Below, one piece after another: positions 26,901 through 39,400 of a stretch of DNA of 64,000 nt. Where the stretch lies: assembly GCA_022457155.1 (NCBI GenBank), contig JAJGOT010000123.1, positions 1,444,501 through 1,508,500 of the forward strand, read 5' to 3'. The notes under the pieces are model-generated. The model saw nothing but the letters and a program-made list of their open reading frames with translations, was not told where the DNA came from and ran no database searches. The stretch's first letter is position 1. The number at the start of each line of letters is the position of its first letter. Source of the stretch: Cladopsammia gracilis. Its lineage: Eukaryota > Cnidaria > Anthozoa > Scleractinia > Dendrophylliidae. A program made the translations under genes and the position numbers.

Positions 26901-29900
26901 ACATGTTTTCCGAAGCAAAGAAACTCTTCGAAGAAGCCGGTGCCAGACCAGATGCTAAGAAATTCCTAGTGGTTTTCTTGGACAACAAGTCAGTGAATGA
27001 GAAGGAGAGAGTGATAATAAGTGTAGAGCCTTTAATAGAACAAGAATGTTGGCTCGTGCCTGTTGCAGTAGGTGAAAACGTGGATGTTGACGAGCTTGAG
27101 CCTATTAATCCTGTGAAGAATACAACTGTTGTGGTGCCTAAGTCAGGAGATCCTAAGAAAACAGCTGAAGAGATTGCCGATAAAATGAAAGAGCGTGAGT
27201 GCACTTTGACGTTTATTTTTTATCGTGTAATTAAAAAGAAACATGCAGATATTTCATCGCAAGTTCAAGGGATTAATACAGCGACAAAGGTAGTTGAGCT
27301 GTTTGGTGAAAGAAGCGTTGAGTACAGCTTACGACCACTTGTGGAACCTCCGTTAAGGGAACACCATCGGTATCAGGAGAGAAGTGTCCCCTTAAAATGC
27401 CTATCACCCCTAGAAAGTTATTTTCAGAATCAACTCTATGTACATTGAAAAGTTGAATGATAAAATATTTCTCGTTTTGAACGTTGCGTTTGTGAGTTAT
27501 AGAGATTTGAATTTACAAAATGCTAATAGCCCAATTTCGATATATTAAAATTCAACTTCAAAGAAAAGACATCACTACGAGGCTTAGGGGAATGAACCAT
27601 ATAAATCCCTACTATCATTCCCGTAAGCCTCGTTGTGATATCTTTTGTTTCAAGTTGAATTTTAATATATCGAAATTGGGCTATAAGATGACGTCAACCC
27701 AGGAATTTGCCATTATTTCTACGCCAATTTACAATGCGCAGTTTACAGCTTGAGGATAATTAATTTGATAAATACTAAAAATAAACTGTGGATAGTCAAT
27801 TGATTCGTAAAAAATATTATTTGGAGGTGTAAACATGTAGTTGTATAATAAATGATTCCCGGGTTGATGTCATCTAATTAGCATTTTGTAAATTCAAATC
27901 TCTATAACTCACTAACACGACGTTCAAAACAAGTAATATTTTACCATTCAACTATTCAATATATATAGAGTTCATTATTAAAATAACTTTCCAGGGATGA
28001 TAGGCACTTTAATAGAGGTGATAATTAGAAAAACTATATGAGCGTTTTGCCGGCCAGGAACAGGAGAAGTGTCCCCTTAATAGAGGTGTACCTTTAATAG
28101 AGGTGATCATTACAGAGATTATATGAGCGTTTTGCCGGCCGGGACCAGGAGAAGTGTCCCCTTAATAAAGGTGTCCCTTCAATAGAGGTGATAATTAAGG
28201 TTTTATGAGCGTTTTGCCGGCGAGGACCAGGAGAAGTGTCCCCTTAATAGAGGTGCCCCTTTAAAAGAGGTGATAATTAAGGTTTTATGAGCATTTGCCG
28301 GCCAGGAACAAGAGGAGTGTGCCCTTAATAGAGGTGTCCCTTTAATAGAGGTCATAATTACAAAGATTATATGAGCGTTTTGTCGGCCGGGACCAGGAGA
28401 AGTGTCCCCTTAATGAAGGTGTCCCAAAGAAGAAGTTTAACTGTAATGTTGCACTGTGGGGAATTTTATTATGTAGGAAACCAACATTGTTTGGGGGTAG
28501 AGGGGAAACACAATAGATTAGGGTGGAATAATTGTCAAGATTTTCTAAATATTGCTTGCAGTAGTGGTCTCGACACCCATGGTGTTTCTGACAGGCCGAA
28601 GAGTCATAGGATCTACATGTTTGTGAATTGCATATGCGATTAATAGTTGTTCGTTTGGTTGTGAAGTATGGATCACCATCAATCCAAACAACACCTGTCT
28701 CAAGTGGTATTGGTGCGATTCGTTATTTTTCCCTAATGTAAAATAATGTATTTACTGCCTCTTTCTTTTAGTTGTCAACGAACCCAAGGTTCCTAAAATC
28801 GACTTGGGATTCGTCATCTCTGTTGGGTCGAGCGATGCAGCTGCAAACCTCCAGCAAGTAAAGGACGTCATAAAATCGTTCATTGACAAGTATGCCATGC
28901 ACAGACTCCAGTATGGCATCATCTCGTATGGTAGTACACCCATGATAGAACTCACCCTTGCAGACAGTTCAAAACCTGATGTCATCCAACGAGTTGAGGG
29001 CATTCCCATGCCTCGTGGTACTCCAGATCTCGCCAAAGCTCTTCAGCTTGGCGAGCAGCTGCTAATCCCTGGTCGACCTGATGCTGAAAAAGTATTAGTT
29101 GTAATCACAGACGTTAAGTCAGGAAGCGGAATAACCAAAGTAAAGCTTGCGGCAGAATCTCTCAATGATAAAGACATTCGTATATTTGCTGTTGCTGTAG
29201 GCAAGGATGTGGATCCCACTGAGCTGACCACTGCTTCTGGCTCTGGCGAAAACATTATTAACAGTTCAAACACTGATGAACCAGGAAAGACCAGGAAAGA
29301 CATTATGGACAAAATCGAACAAGGTTAGTACAATGTGATTTGGTAAAATATCCGGGGGGGGGGGGGGGGACCATAAAAAAGCTTGTCGAACCTTTCAGTT
29401 GTGTCTGGTGTGTAGTAATAGGTACTCTTTAGGTTAAAGGGAAGGTAAAGATCTATGTCATTGCTTTTACAATTTAAATGCAAGTGCAATGTTTTTTTTT
29501 AATGAAAACGGATTTCTGACCAATAGTTATCGTGAAGTTAATTTGCTGTTTCGGTAGATTTTATGGCGAAAATCTCCACCTCAGTGTACACTTATTTTAG
29601 TCAAGAAGGCTAGTTAAGATACCTGTGTGGGTTCTCTAAGGGTGTGTTACATAAAATACGTTAGCGTTCTCGTAAGTAGAGTATGTACAGGTGCACTTAC
29701 TCGTGCAGGTAGGAGATGTGACTAAGCGCAAATCATTCAAACTACGCCATCACCTTGCGCCAGTGGTTTTAAATGATACAAGCAGTATAAGTCATGTACG
29801 TTTAGCCTTTAAACAGTTTTTATGTTAGGAAAAAAAAAAAAAACAAAAGAACCAAAAACTATCAAACAAGAATATGCTAACGAGTAAACTTCAATTTATT

Positions 29901-32900
29901 TATTAGTCGTGCCATGGCTATAAGCCAAGCGCACGACTTATAAAATGGGCTCCAAAAAGTAAAAAAGTTCACTTTTTCAAGTGGTTTATAGCCTGAGGCG
30001 AAGTGTTAGTGACGTCATATCAGTTGATATAGCAACTTCAAGCTCATGGATAATTGGATTTTTTTTACAACATAAGAAAAAGGAAAATGACGAAACCAAA
30101 CCTATCAAGTAAAAGGAACTTACATTATTGCCGGGTTTGGCAAGAGTTCCATTGGATAACGATTTCGTTTTCTTTCTTTTCGAGCAACAGATAAATGGAA
30201 GCATTAAACATAAATACTAAAGTTGACCTTTCATGCACGAGTGATTGCGAAAGACTGATTAAAGGTTTCAAATGACCTTCAGTGTAGTAACGCTCGTGAC
30301 GGATCACCTAGTGTGACCGGAAAAGCGACTGTACATGCAAAAACAAATCATAACAATATATTGAATTAATTCTCGTAACTTAGGGGCACTTACAAGACCC
30401 TTAAAGCTTCTTAAAGCACGACTTTACTACTCGAAGAGTTTTTGTTCTTGTTATTTATTATTTCCGGTACAGCCGTCCTCTATGTGAGGATTATTGGTGG
30501 GGCGTCAGAGACGTTGTTAATTTAATTTAACATGAAAGTTCATGAACTGATCTTCTCTATTGTCTCAACTCGTATTTTTTCAGCCAAACCAATACAAGAT
30601 GTCGATGTATTGTTTGCAATTAGCGCCACTGCAAGTGATTCCCAGGAGACATTCAGTGTCATGAAAGACGTAATGAAGTCCATCTTTGAAAAATATGGAG
30701 TCGATAGCATACACCCTGCAATAATTGTGTTTGGAGATAAGGCATCTGTCAACCTTAACTTTGATGAGGGTGTCACCGATCTAAACGACTTGAAACAACT
30801 GATTGATAACTTACCACAAAACAGAGGAACACCAGATTTAGAAGAGACAATGTCGTTGGCCAAGACAGTGTTTTCTGGGGCGCGCCCACACGCTAAGAAA
30901 GTACTTGTAATTATCTATGACGATAAATCAGACAGCAAGCCATGGGAAATCAAGATGAAGGCTAGTGATCTCGAAGAAGAAGAGATCGAGGTAGTTCCTG
31001 TAGGAATAGGATTTGAGATTGATATTCCACAGCTGAAGGATACAACAACATACAAGAAAAACGTTATCGTTGCGAAAAAGGATGATGACATAGATGAACT
31101 TGCAGATAAGATTGTGGAGATAATGCTGAAAAGTAAGGAGTTAAACGAAGTATATATTGAGTGGCGGGCCTAGTATTAGGGAGCTTTAGCAATATTAGTT
31201 TATTTGATGTGACTGAATTGTCCAGGAGCCGAATCGTAGGGACGCCTTTCAAGTTCAAATATAGAGAAAGGAAAATTAACCGTTGTGTGTTCACGTTCTC
31301 CATAAAACCTATACTTTGATCATTTCACGTTGTTGTTTTGCAGGGAATGACAAAGAACGGGTGGGGAATTGTGAAAGGGATGTAATTTGCCCCAGGCTGG
31401 GAATTTTATCTCATTTAACCCATATCCTTGGCCCTGGGGTGGGGAAAGTCAAATGCCCTACCAACATCCGGATCCTCCCAGCTCCCTTCGCGCTTTTCAT
31501 TAATAGGCCTACAAAATCTCGATTGAAATTCAGTAATGCCTTGAGGACAAAGAAATGTGGATCGTCTTGACACTCGAGGTTTTGTCACTTGAATAAAGTG
31601 GTTAGTTTCTAAAGAAACTGTGGTGCTCCGTCAAATCTCTTTACGATGGTCAATTTCCCTTATCAACTCAATTGATTAAACCAACTACTTGAAGCTTTTT
31701 ATGAACCAATCACTTGAAGCTTATTTTGTCTGTTATTAACACTTTTACAGAGAGAATACCTTTTCCCAAGACCGACTTGATGTTTGTTGTTAGTGCTCAA
31801 GCCTCCAACAGAATGTCGTTCATGAAAGACGTGATCTCGGACATCATGCAGAATTACAGCACGAACCTGATCCATTATGCAGTTGTTATGTATGGAGATG
31901 AACCTTCGGTGGTCTTGAAATTCTCTGATGGAGTCACAGACCCAGATCAGCTGGTGACCTTGGTGAAATCAGCATCGACCGTCCCAGGGCTCCCAGCATT
32001 GGACAAAGCACTGCAGAAAGCAAAACAACTGTTCATTGAGGATGACGGTGTACGACCAGATGCAAGGAAAGTATTGGTTGTGATCACAGATGACGAGTCT
32101 TCAGGAGACAACGAGATTGCAAAGGGCATTGCTGAGGACTTAAAAGACAAGTTTGTGACTACAATAACTGTTGCAGTTGGAGATGATGCTGATCAGAAGG
32201 AGTTGGAAGATCTCACGCCTACTGACGGTGACTCATTGAATACTACCATAGACGAGGATCCTGGAACGGTCGGGAAGGAGATAATGGAAACGTGCTTTGA
32301 GGGTATGCAATCTTTATGGTTTTAATCCTTTAAATTCAAAGAGTGCCAAAAATAAAAATTCAAGAAAAATCCTAAATTTCATTTCACACCCAAGAGAGAA
32401 TCCACATAATCTGAGTTTTGGCGCGTTTTCCAAGACACAAGGCGATAAGCCACGGGACACCCAAGAGAGAATCAACATAATCTGAGTTTTGGCGCGTTTT
32501 CCAAGACACAAGGCGATAAACCACAGGACACCCAAGAGAAAATCAACATAATCTGAGTTTTGGCGCGTTTTCGAAGACACAAGGCGATAAGCTATTTTTA
32601 CAAGTTGCAATCCATTTCCATCCTGGTCATCTGCAGCCCAAGACACTTATTGTTACTCTTAGAGCACTAGTAGAATAATTTCAAACAAAACCGGACCATT
32701 ATTTTTGGGTTTTCTCTGATATAAAGATGTCTTTTCAGCCTTTGAAAACATCAACTTAAATAGTGACAAAGCCACTTTTATAACTTTATATTTTTTCTGA
32801 CAGTTTCAGACCCACTTGACCAAGAAAACGTGGACTTAGTCTTTGCAGTCAGTGCCTCCTCGACTGACCAAAAAGACACTTTGGAGTTAATGAAAGACAC

Positions 32901-34816
32901 TTTACAGTCTATTATATTAACTCATGGAGTTGGGAATATCCATTACAGTGTCATTTCCTACGGAGCGCAAACCAGTACAATTGTTGACTTCCAAGACACA
33001 TTCCCAGATGAAGAAGCCTTGCTAAAGCAACTTGAGAGCCTTTCTGCTGTTGGAGCTTCACGGCCAGACCTAGATCTAGCGCTTGTTGAAGCAAAGAAAG
33101 CTTTCGAAGGACCTGGAGCGCGTCAAACCGCCAAGAAGATTCTTGTTTTCCTAGTGGATAACAAGTCTGGTAGCACCGAGGAAGACGTCTTAAAATCTGC
33201 GAGGTCGCTGGAAGAAGCCGGAGTGAAGGTCATTCCAGTTGCAATAGGCAGCCAAGTAAAGCGAGAAGAGCTGGAGAAGACAACTCCTTATAAGAAAAAC
33301 ATCATTGAAGTGCCAACGAAAGAAAACCCAGAAAGCCTTGGAAAGAAAATTATGAACAAAGTTAGGGAAAGTAAGTATTCCTTGACCGTTTAATTAAAAT
33401 CGAGTCCTATTTAGCCAGGCTCCACTGTTTGGATTTCGCGCGAGTGTCGTATACATGTACGAGTGAGAATGCCGCGAGTTGCGAAGGTATCATGCAAGAC
33501 CCAAAATTGGGAATTCTGGTAAGTATTGTTGTTGTACCGGAGTTGCTCGATCCAAAGGCCGAACATGTGTTCATATCAATACGGTAAACAACAGCTAACA
33601 ACAGGGTTACTGATGATAAACAAAACTCGTTCCTTGTTCTTGTTTACCTCATGATCTTGAACTACGCAATCGCTTCTTTTTTCACCTAAAACTCATAACC
33701 CTAACCTACGCTAATCTAATTCCTACCCTATTTCTAACCTTACTCCTAACCTTTATCCAACCTGTCATCCATTATAATCCTTTTCTAGGCATTCTCAACA
33801 ACTCCTTTTAAATTTGTTTTGCAATCGTGCTAAACGCTTTCTCATTCACAATTATGACTGAAGTATACAGATAAGAGTTGAATGCAGTTATGTTTTCTTT
33901 AACTATTTATTTGCCTTGTTAACCTGAGCCAATCAATATGCCACATGATGTTTTAACTTTTCAAGTCATTCCCCAGCGTTCTCTCTTCCATCATTGTCCG
34001 TGATAAAGCTAGGAATGTTAATAGGTGACAGCTTTTGGTGAACAGCATGCCTTAATAAGCTGCAAATGCTTAAGGACTAGGTTAGGCAGGCCCGTAGGAT
34101 ACCAAGATAATACATATTAGCGATGCTATTTTCTCCTGCAGATATGAACCTCCCTTCGATTCCGGAAGTCGATCTTGCTTTTGCAATCAGCGCGGCATCC
34201 GTGGAAGCGGACGAAAACTTTGAAAAGGCCCAGGAAGTGATAAAAGCAATAATTGACACCTACGGCATGAATAAACTTCGTTATGGTGTCATTGTGTTTG
34301 GATCGAGAGCCTCGTCAAGGATCACTTTTGGAGAAGTCTTCCCTAGCGACGAAAACCTCAAGAACACGATAAGTTTGTTGTCTGGTCCAAACGAACTTCC
34401 TGCTCTGACCGAAGCTCTCAAGAAAGGAAAAGAACTGTTTGACAACGAAAAAGAGCGGCCAAATGCTAGAAAGGTTCTTGTAGTAATCGCAGATAAGAAG
34501 TCAACAAGTAGGCTTGACGATTTGAAGAGTAGCGCTAAGATTTTGGAAGAGGACGAAATTAAGGTTATCTCAGTTGCTATTGGAAGTGAGGTTGACCATG
34601 CCGAGCTCAAGGAGATAACCCCTGAAAAAACAAACATTGTGAACGCCTCTACTGATGTTGAGGTGATGGTTCTGAAAGACAGGATCATGAACAAAGTGTT
34701 TAAAGGTAAATGCATCAGAGAGGGTCGCTAAACATAGGCAGGGTAGGATAGCTGCGCGCGAAGAAATAAATTTTTCCTTTGCACCGTTTCCCTCTGATGC
34801 ATACATACAGACATCG

Positions 34817-34893
<77 letters not shown>

Positions 34894-36425
34894 TTCATCA
34901 TCATCTTACGGCCTCGGCCGAGAGTCCTCGCACAACTCATATATTTACATACTTTGTTGAGTTTTCCCAGCGGTTTTTCAATACCCATTATATGAACGAG
35001 TGGACACAGAATGAATGAGATAGTGTCAGTTTAGTATAGTAATTGTTTATCGCTGCTGAATTATTGATGCTTTTTAAAGCGAATCTCTGAACAATAACAT
35101 CCTTTCCTCATCAAGAAAAAATGAATAAATTATTATTTGTCGGCGATCAATATATATCGTTTCGAGAAGCGAACAGTTTAGTCGAGAACACAGTTCGAGG
35201 ATTTACCGGAGCACGTATACAAACGACTGTATATTCTAGCTTGAAAGGCTAGTGAAAGAATATTCATTCACAACGTTTAGTCGCTAAAAAGAAATGTGCT
35301 GAAGAAAAAATGGCCATCCTCTCCACATAAAAAAATGGAAATGCTTTCACTTGGGGAAAAATCTTTATAAAAGCTCAGCTCTGAAATACGAGTAGGTTGG
35401 ATCAAGGAGCTTTGGTTAAAAGAAATTAATATCAATATTTTTTGTTTCGCAGACGTGAATGGTGAAGAGCACGACTTTGTCATTGCCGTTTCTGTAGGCT
35501 CACTAAACTTACCATCATTCAAGAAAATAAGCCTGGAGCTTCTTGACAAGCACCCAATAAGTGAAACAGGGTACAGCTTTCTCACCTACAATTTTGAAGT
35601 TAAAACCGTCAGTAATTTCCAAACCAAGTATTCTTCAGATAGTCAAGTTAAAGACGTCATCGAGAACATCCTTCCGAGGGTTGGCGTGAGCTCAAGGCTT
35701 GATTTGGCACTTGCAGAAGCAAAGAAACTGTTCGCAGATGGATCGGGCAGCCGACCACACGCTAGGAAGGTTGTTGTTGTCTACACTGACAAAGAACCGA
35801 CTGGAGACGTTGAAGGGGCTGCAGCGGGTAATACCGCCAGGGAGATGGAAGCTCAAGGAATCCAGATTATTGTTGTTTCATTAAACATGAGCAATGTTCC
35901 TTTAATTTTTGAGATTGTTACTCCACATCCGGACTGTGTCCTTCCCACAAGTGGCGGTGAAGATCCCAAAGCAGTTGTGGAAAAGATTGACGACATATTG
36001 AAAGGAGGTTTGTTTTATGAAATGTAGAGATGTGATAAGTACTCTTTAATCCCTAAACATATCAATAACAAAATTCTCGATTGTGATTGGTCATCCGCGC
36101 GCCTATTTCTTACGTAGTTGGCGCGTGGTCACGTGGGTGTCCAATTACAGCTGTCCAATTACAACTTTTTGTAATACGTTACGCGCGCGTCAATCAGTAG
36201 CGCTTGACTGGGTTCTTTTTTGCTGTTTTCCTTCTACTTTCAAACTGATAGAAAATTTACTAGACGCTGTTAGTACAAAAGAGCCGACATAGACGTTTTA
36301 ATCTCGAATTTGGTTATTGATGCGATTAATTAGTAATTGAACTTCGTGTCGTTCAATTCAGGGGTAATCGTGCTCGTAATTTCAAATCGTCCCCGCGCTA
36401 CGTGTTCGGCCAATTTGAATTACTA

Positions 36426-36456
<31 letters not shown>

Positions 36457-39400
36457 AGTATGATAAGTGCTCTTTAATCCCTAAATATATCAATAACAAA
36501 ATTCTCGATTATGATTGGTCATCCGCGCGCCTATTTCTTACGTAATTGCCGCGCTGTCACATGGGTGTCTAATTACACAGCTGTCCAATTACAAGTATGG
36601 ATAGCTATAGTAGGACATCTACGTCGCTCACGCGTCAATCAGGTGCAGCTGTTTCTTTACTGGTTTAAAACTGATAGAAAATATTCCAGACGTTTATAGT
36701 ACAAAAAAGTCCACATAGACGTTTTAATCTCTAATTTGTTGATGCGATTAATTAGTAATTGACTCCCTGAATTGTACTCCACTCAGTCAAATTATTATTA
36801 CTACCCCCCCCCCCCCTTCCCCCGAGGGAGGAATGATGAATTCCTATAGTGTAACCGTTCAAATGAAAGCTGCTGAGAAATACGTATCTGTTATACTGTT
36901 TCATTCTTTATAGTCTCTGAAGGAAATTGTCGGATGTTTGTAACATGTTTTTTCGCAAGAGAAGTAAATCTACCTCTGGAAGATATTGATCTATCTAGTT
37001 CTCAACTTCAGGTCTCAAACCTACACCAGAAATTGAGCTCTGCTTTGCGTTTAGCGCAACTGGCACGGACCCCGGTACTACATCCAGGTTGATGAGGAAC
37101 ACCATAGCCGAGATCATGAATAAGTATGGTACCGTCAAGCTCCACTATTTAGCCATTGTATTTGGAAATCAAGCACAGCCTGTCATAAGTTTCACAGACC
37201 AGGATCAAGGTGCAGAAACCCTGATTTCCTACATTAACAGCATTCGCCAACCTAGCGGCAGTCCAAGACTTGATGTGGCTCTGCAAGAAGCTAAGAAAAT
37301 CTTTGCCGAGGTGCCTGAAAGGTAACACATTGATTTATTTCAGTGTATGATGATAAAAACTTGCGGTATTGTATGGACGTACTTATAAATATATGTTACA
37401 TTGTGGAGGTCCCGTGGTGTAGTGGTTAGCCTGTGCGGTGGTGTAGTTGTTAGCCTGTGCAGTGGTGTAGAGGTTAGCCTGTGTGGTGGTGTAGTGGTTA
37501 GCCTTTGCGGTGGTGAAGTGATTAGCCTGTGTGGTGGTGTAGTGGTTAGCCTGTGCGGTGGTGTAGTGGTTAGCCTGTGCGGTGGTGTAGTGGTTAGCCT
37601 GTGCGGTGGTGTAGTGGTTAGCCTGTGCGGTGGTGTAGTGGTTAGCCTGTGCGGTGGTGTAGTGGTTAGCCTGTGTGGTTGTCTAGTGGTTAGCACGTCG
37701 GACTTAGCTTTCAACCTGAAGGTCTGTGGTGCGAGCAGGGTCTCTCTCATCGTGTTGTTTCCTTAGAAGAAAAACTTTGCTCCACGTTTTCCCTCTCTTC
37801 CCAGGACCTGGCTCTTGAAAAGGTGGATAGCGCTATCCACCGGATAGATTACTATCCAACGGATAACACATTTGGTTTTGTTAGTTCTTATCCACTGGAT
37901 ATTGATTAATCCGGTGGATTGCACTATCCATCTTTTGAACAACCGGGGCCTGGTGTATAAATGGGTACCGGTGACATAATGCTGGGGGGTACATTGAAAG
38001 GGAAATACGGTCTCTAGCTACTGCCTTATAACACTTTTCTGTAATTGAGCCTTGTGCAATAATACATTGATCATTGTAGGTCCAGCAGTTATCTATCACA
38101 ATGTATAATATCGTATGTTCTTTTCCCAACCTCTCTCCCATGAAATTCTGACATGTCGTGTGATTTGTTTAATATATTCATTTCTGCTTTATTTAAGACC
38201 TGGAGTCAAGAGAATACTGGTGGTTTTAGTTGATAACGAGTCGGCCGGTGATGCAGATGACACGAAAAAGCTGCAAGCTGCCAAAGATCTGTATGGAGAG
38301 GATGTGAGCATTATTCCAGTGGCGATTGGTGATGAAGCAGATCCTTCAGAATTGGAGAAAATAACTGCTATTAAAGACAATGTTATCGAAGAATCCAAGG
38401 ATATCACTCCAGAAGAACTTGCAAAGAGGATTATGGAGAAGAGTTTTAATGGTAAGTTTTTATACAAATATCAAGGGCCATTCCGGCGAAGGGGGCAAGG
38501 TTTGGTAAAAACTAAGGCTGGTCGTCACGTAGTTTCATTGCTAGAGCTCTCATTTGGTGCGTTGCAGTGGTAATTGTTGCGGTGGCTGAAGTTCGACTGG
38601 GACGAATTTTACGTGTTCTTTTTCTAAGTCTAATTTCGATTGGCCTTATTCTGGAAATTCTCTTTTCTTTCTTAATACGTAGTACCTGTCACTTCCAATA
38701 GCGGATAACATCGAAGCAAGATATTGAAATCATTTTGCACAATATCAAGAAACAAATAGCAACAAATAAAACGATTGGTCAATAGCTTTCATTTCAATGA
38801 CATATTACACATTCGCAATACTTAGAATCGCCTTGCACGGCGTAATAAACAGCATACTGCTCATTAGCTTTAACTTGAACGATCACACTTAAGGATTTCA
38901 CACATTCTCAAAAGTAAGAACCACCTCGTACTGTTTAATGAGCGATACCACAGGAAAGCACTGCTCAGTAGCTTTCATTTGAATTGTCACACTGTAGGAT
39001 GTCATCCACAAACTCAAAAGTTAGCGGTACCATACTGCACGAGCAAAAGTAAAACTAAGGGTGACAAGGTTATTTAACTCTTTTGGCTGTTTGTTGATGT
39101 TGTATATCGCAAACACACTGATCTTCGTTTTTCTGCAGCTGTAAAGGAGCAACATATCCCTGAAACCGACATCGTGTTCGTAATCTCTGCAACATCACAG
39201 AAATGGCTCGCCAACTTCCAACAGATGCAAGAGACGATTAATTCAGTTCTTGACACTTACTCCATGGATGTCATCCGAGTAGGCGTGATCGTGTTTGGAC
39301 GCGATACAGAAGCACTCTCCATCCAACAAAATCTCAACAACAATCTACAAACAGCTGTTGGTAGGCTGATTCCTAAATTTGGAACCCCAGATCTAGACAA

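Larger units (their letters stand above)
37402..38005 (+). repeat. tRNA-derived SINE (family 1) with expanded A-box and a MITE insertion
   Basis: The head GTCCCGTGGTGTAGTGGTTA is followed by a minisatellite, then CGGACTTAGCTTTCAACCTG, TCGTGTTGTTTCCTTAG and CTTCCCAGG. It resumes at GGTGTATAAATGGGTACCGG after a 140-bp insert. Confidence 0.75.

Noticed and set aside
33700..33765. Interstitial telomeric repeat
   Set aside because: CTAACC-like words are irregular and interrupted; no run of the exact hexamer.
34728..35018. Poly-Met and poly-His open frames
   Set aside because: Translation of an ATC/CAT microsatellite.
37340..37766. Open frames with SLCGGVVV or TTPPHRL octads
   Set aside because: By-product of a 24-bp minisatellite of a SINE A-box; no codon bias or flanking gene structure.
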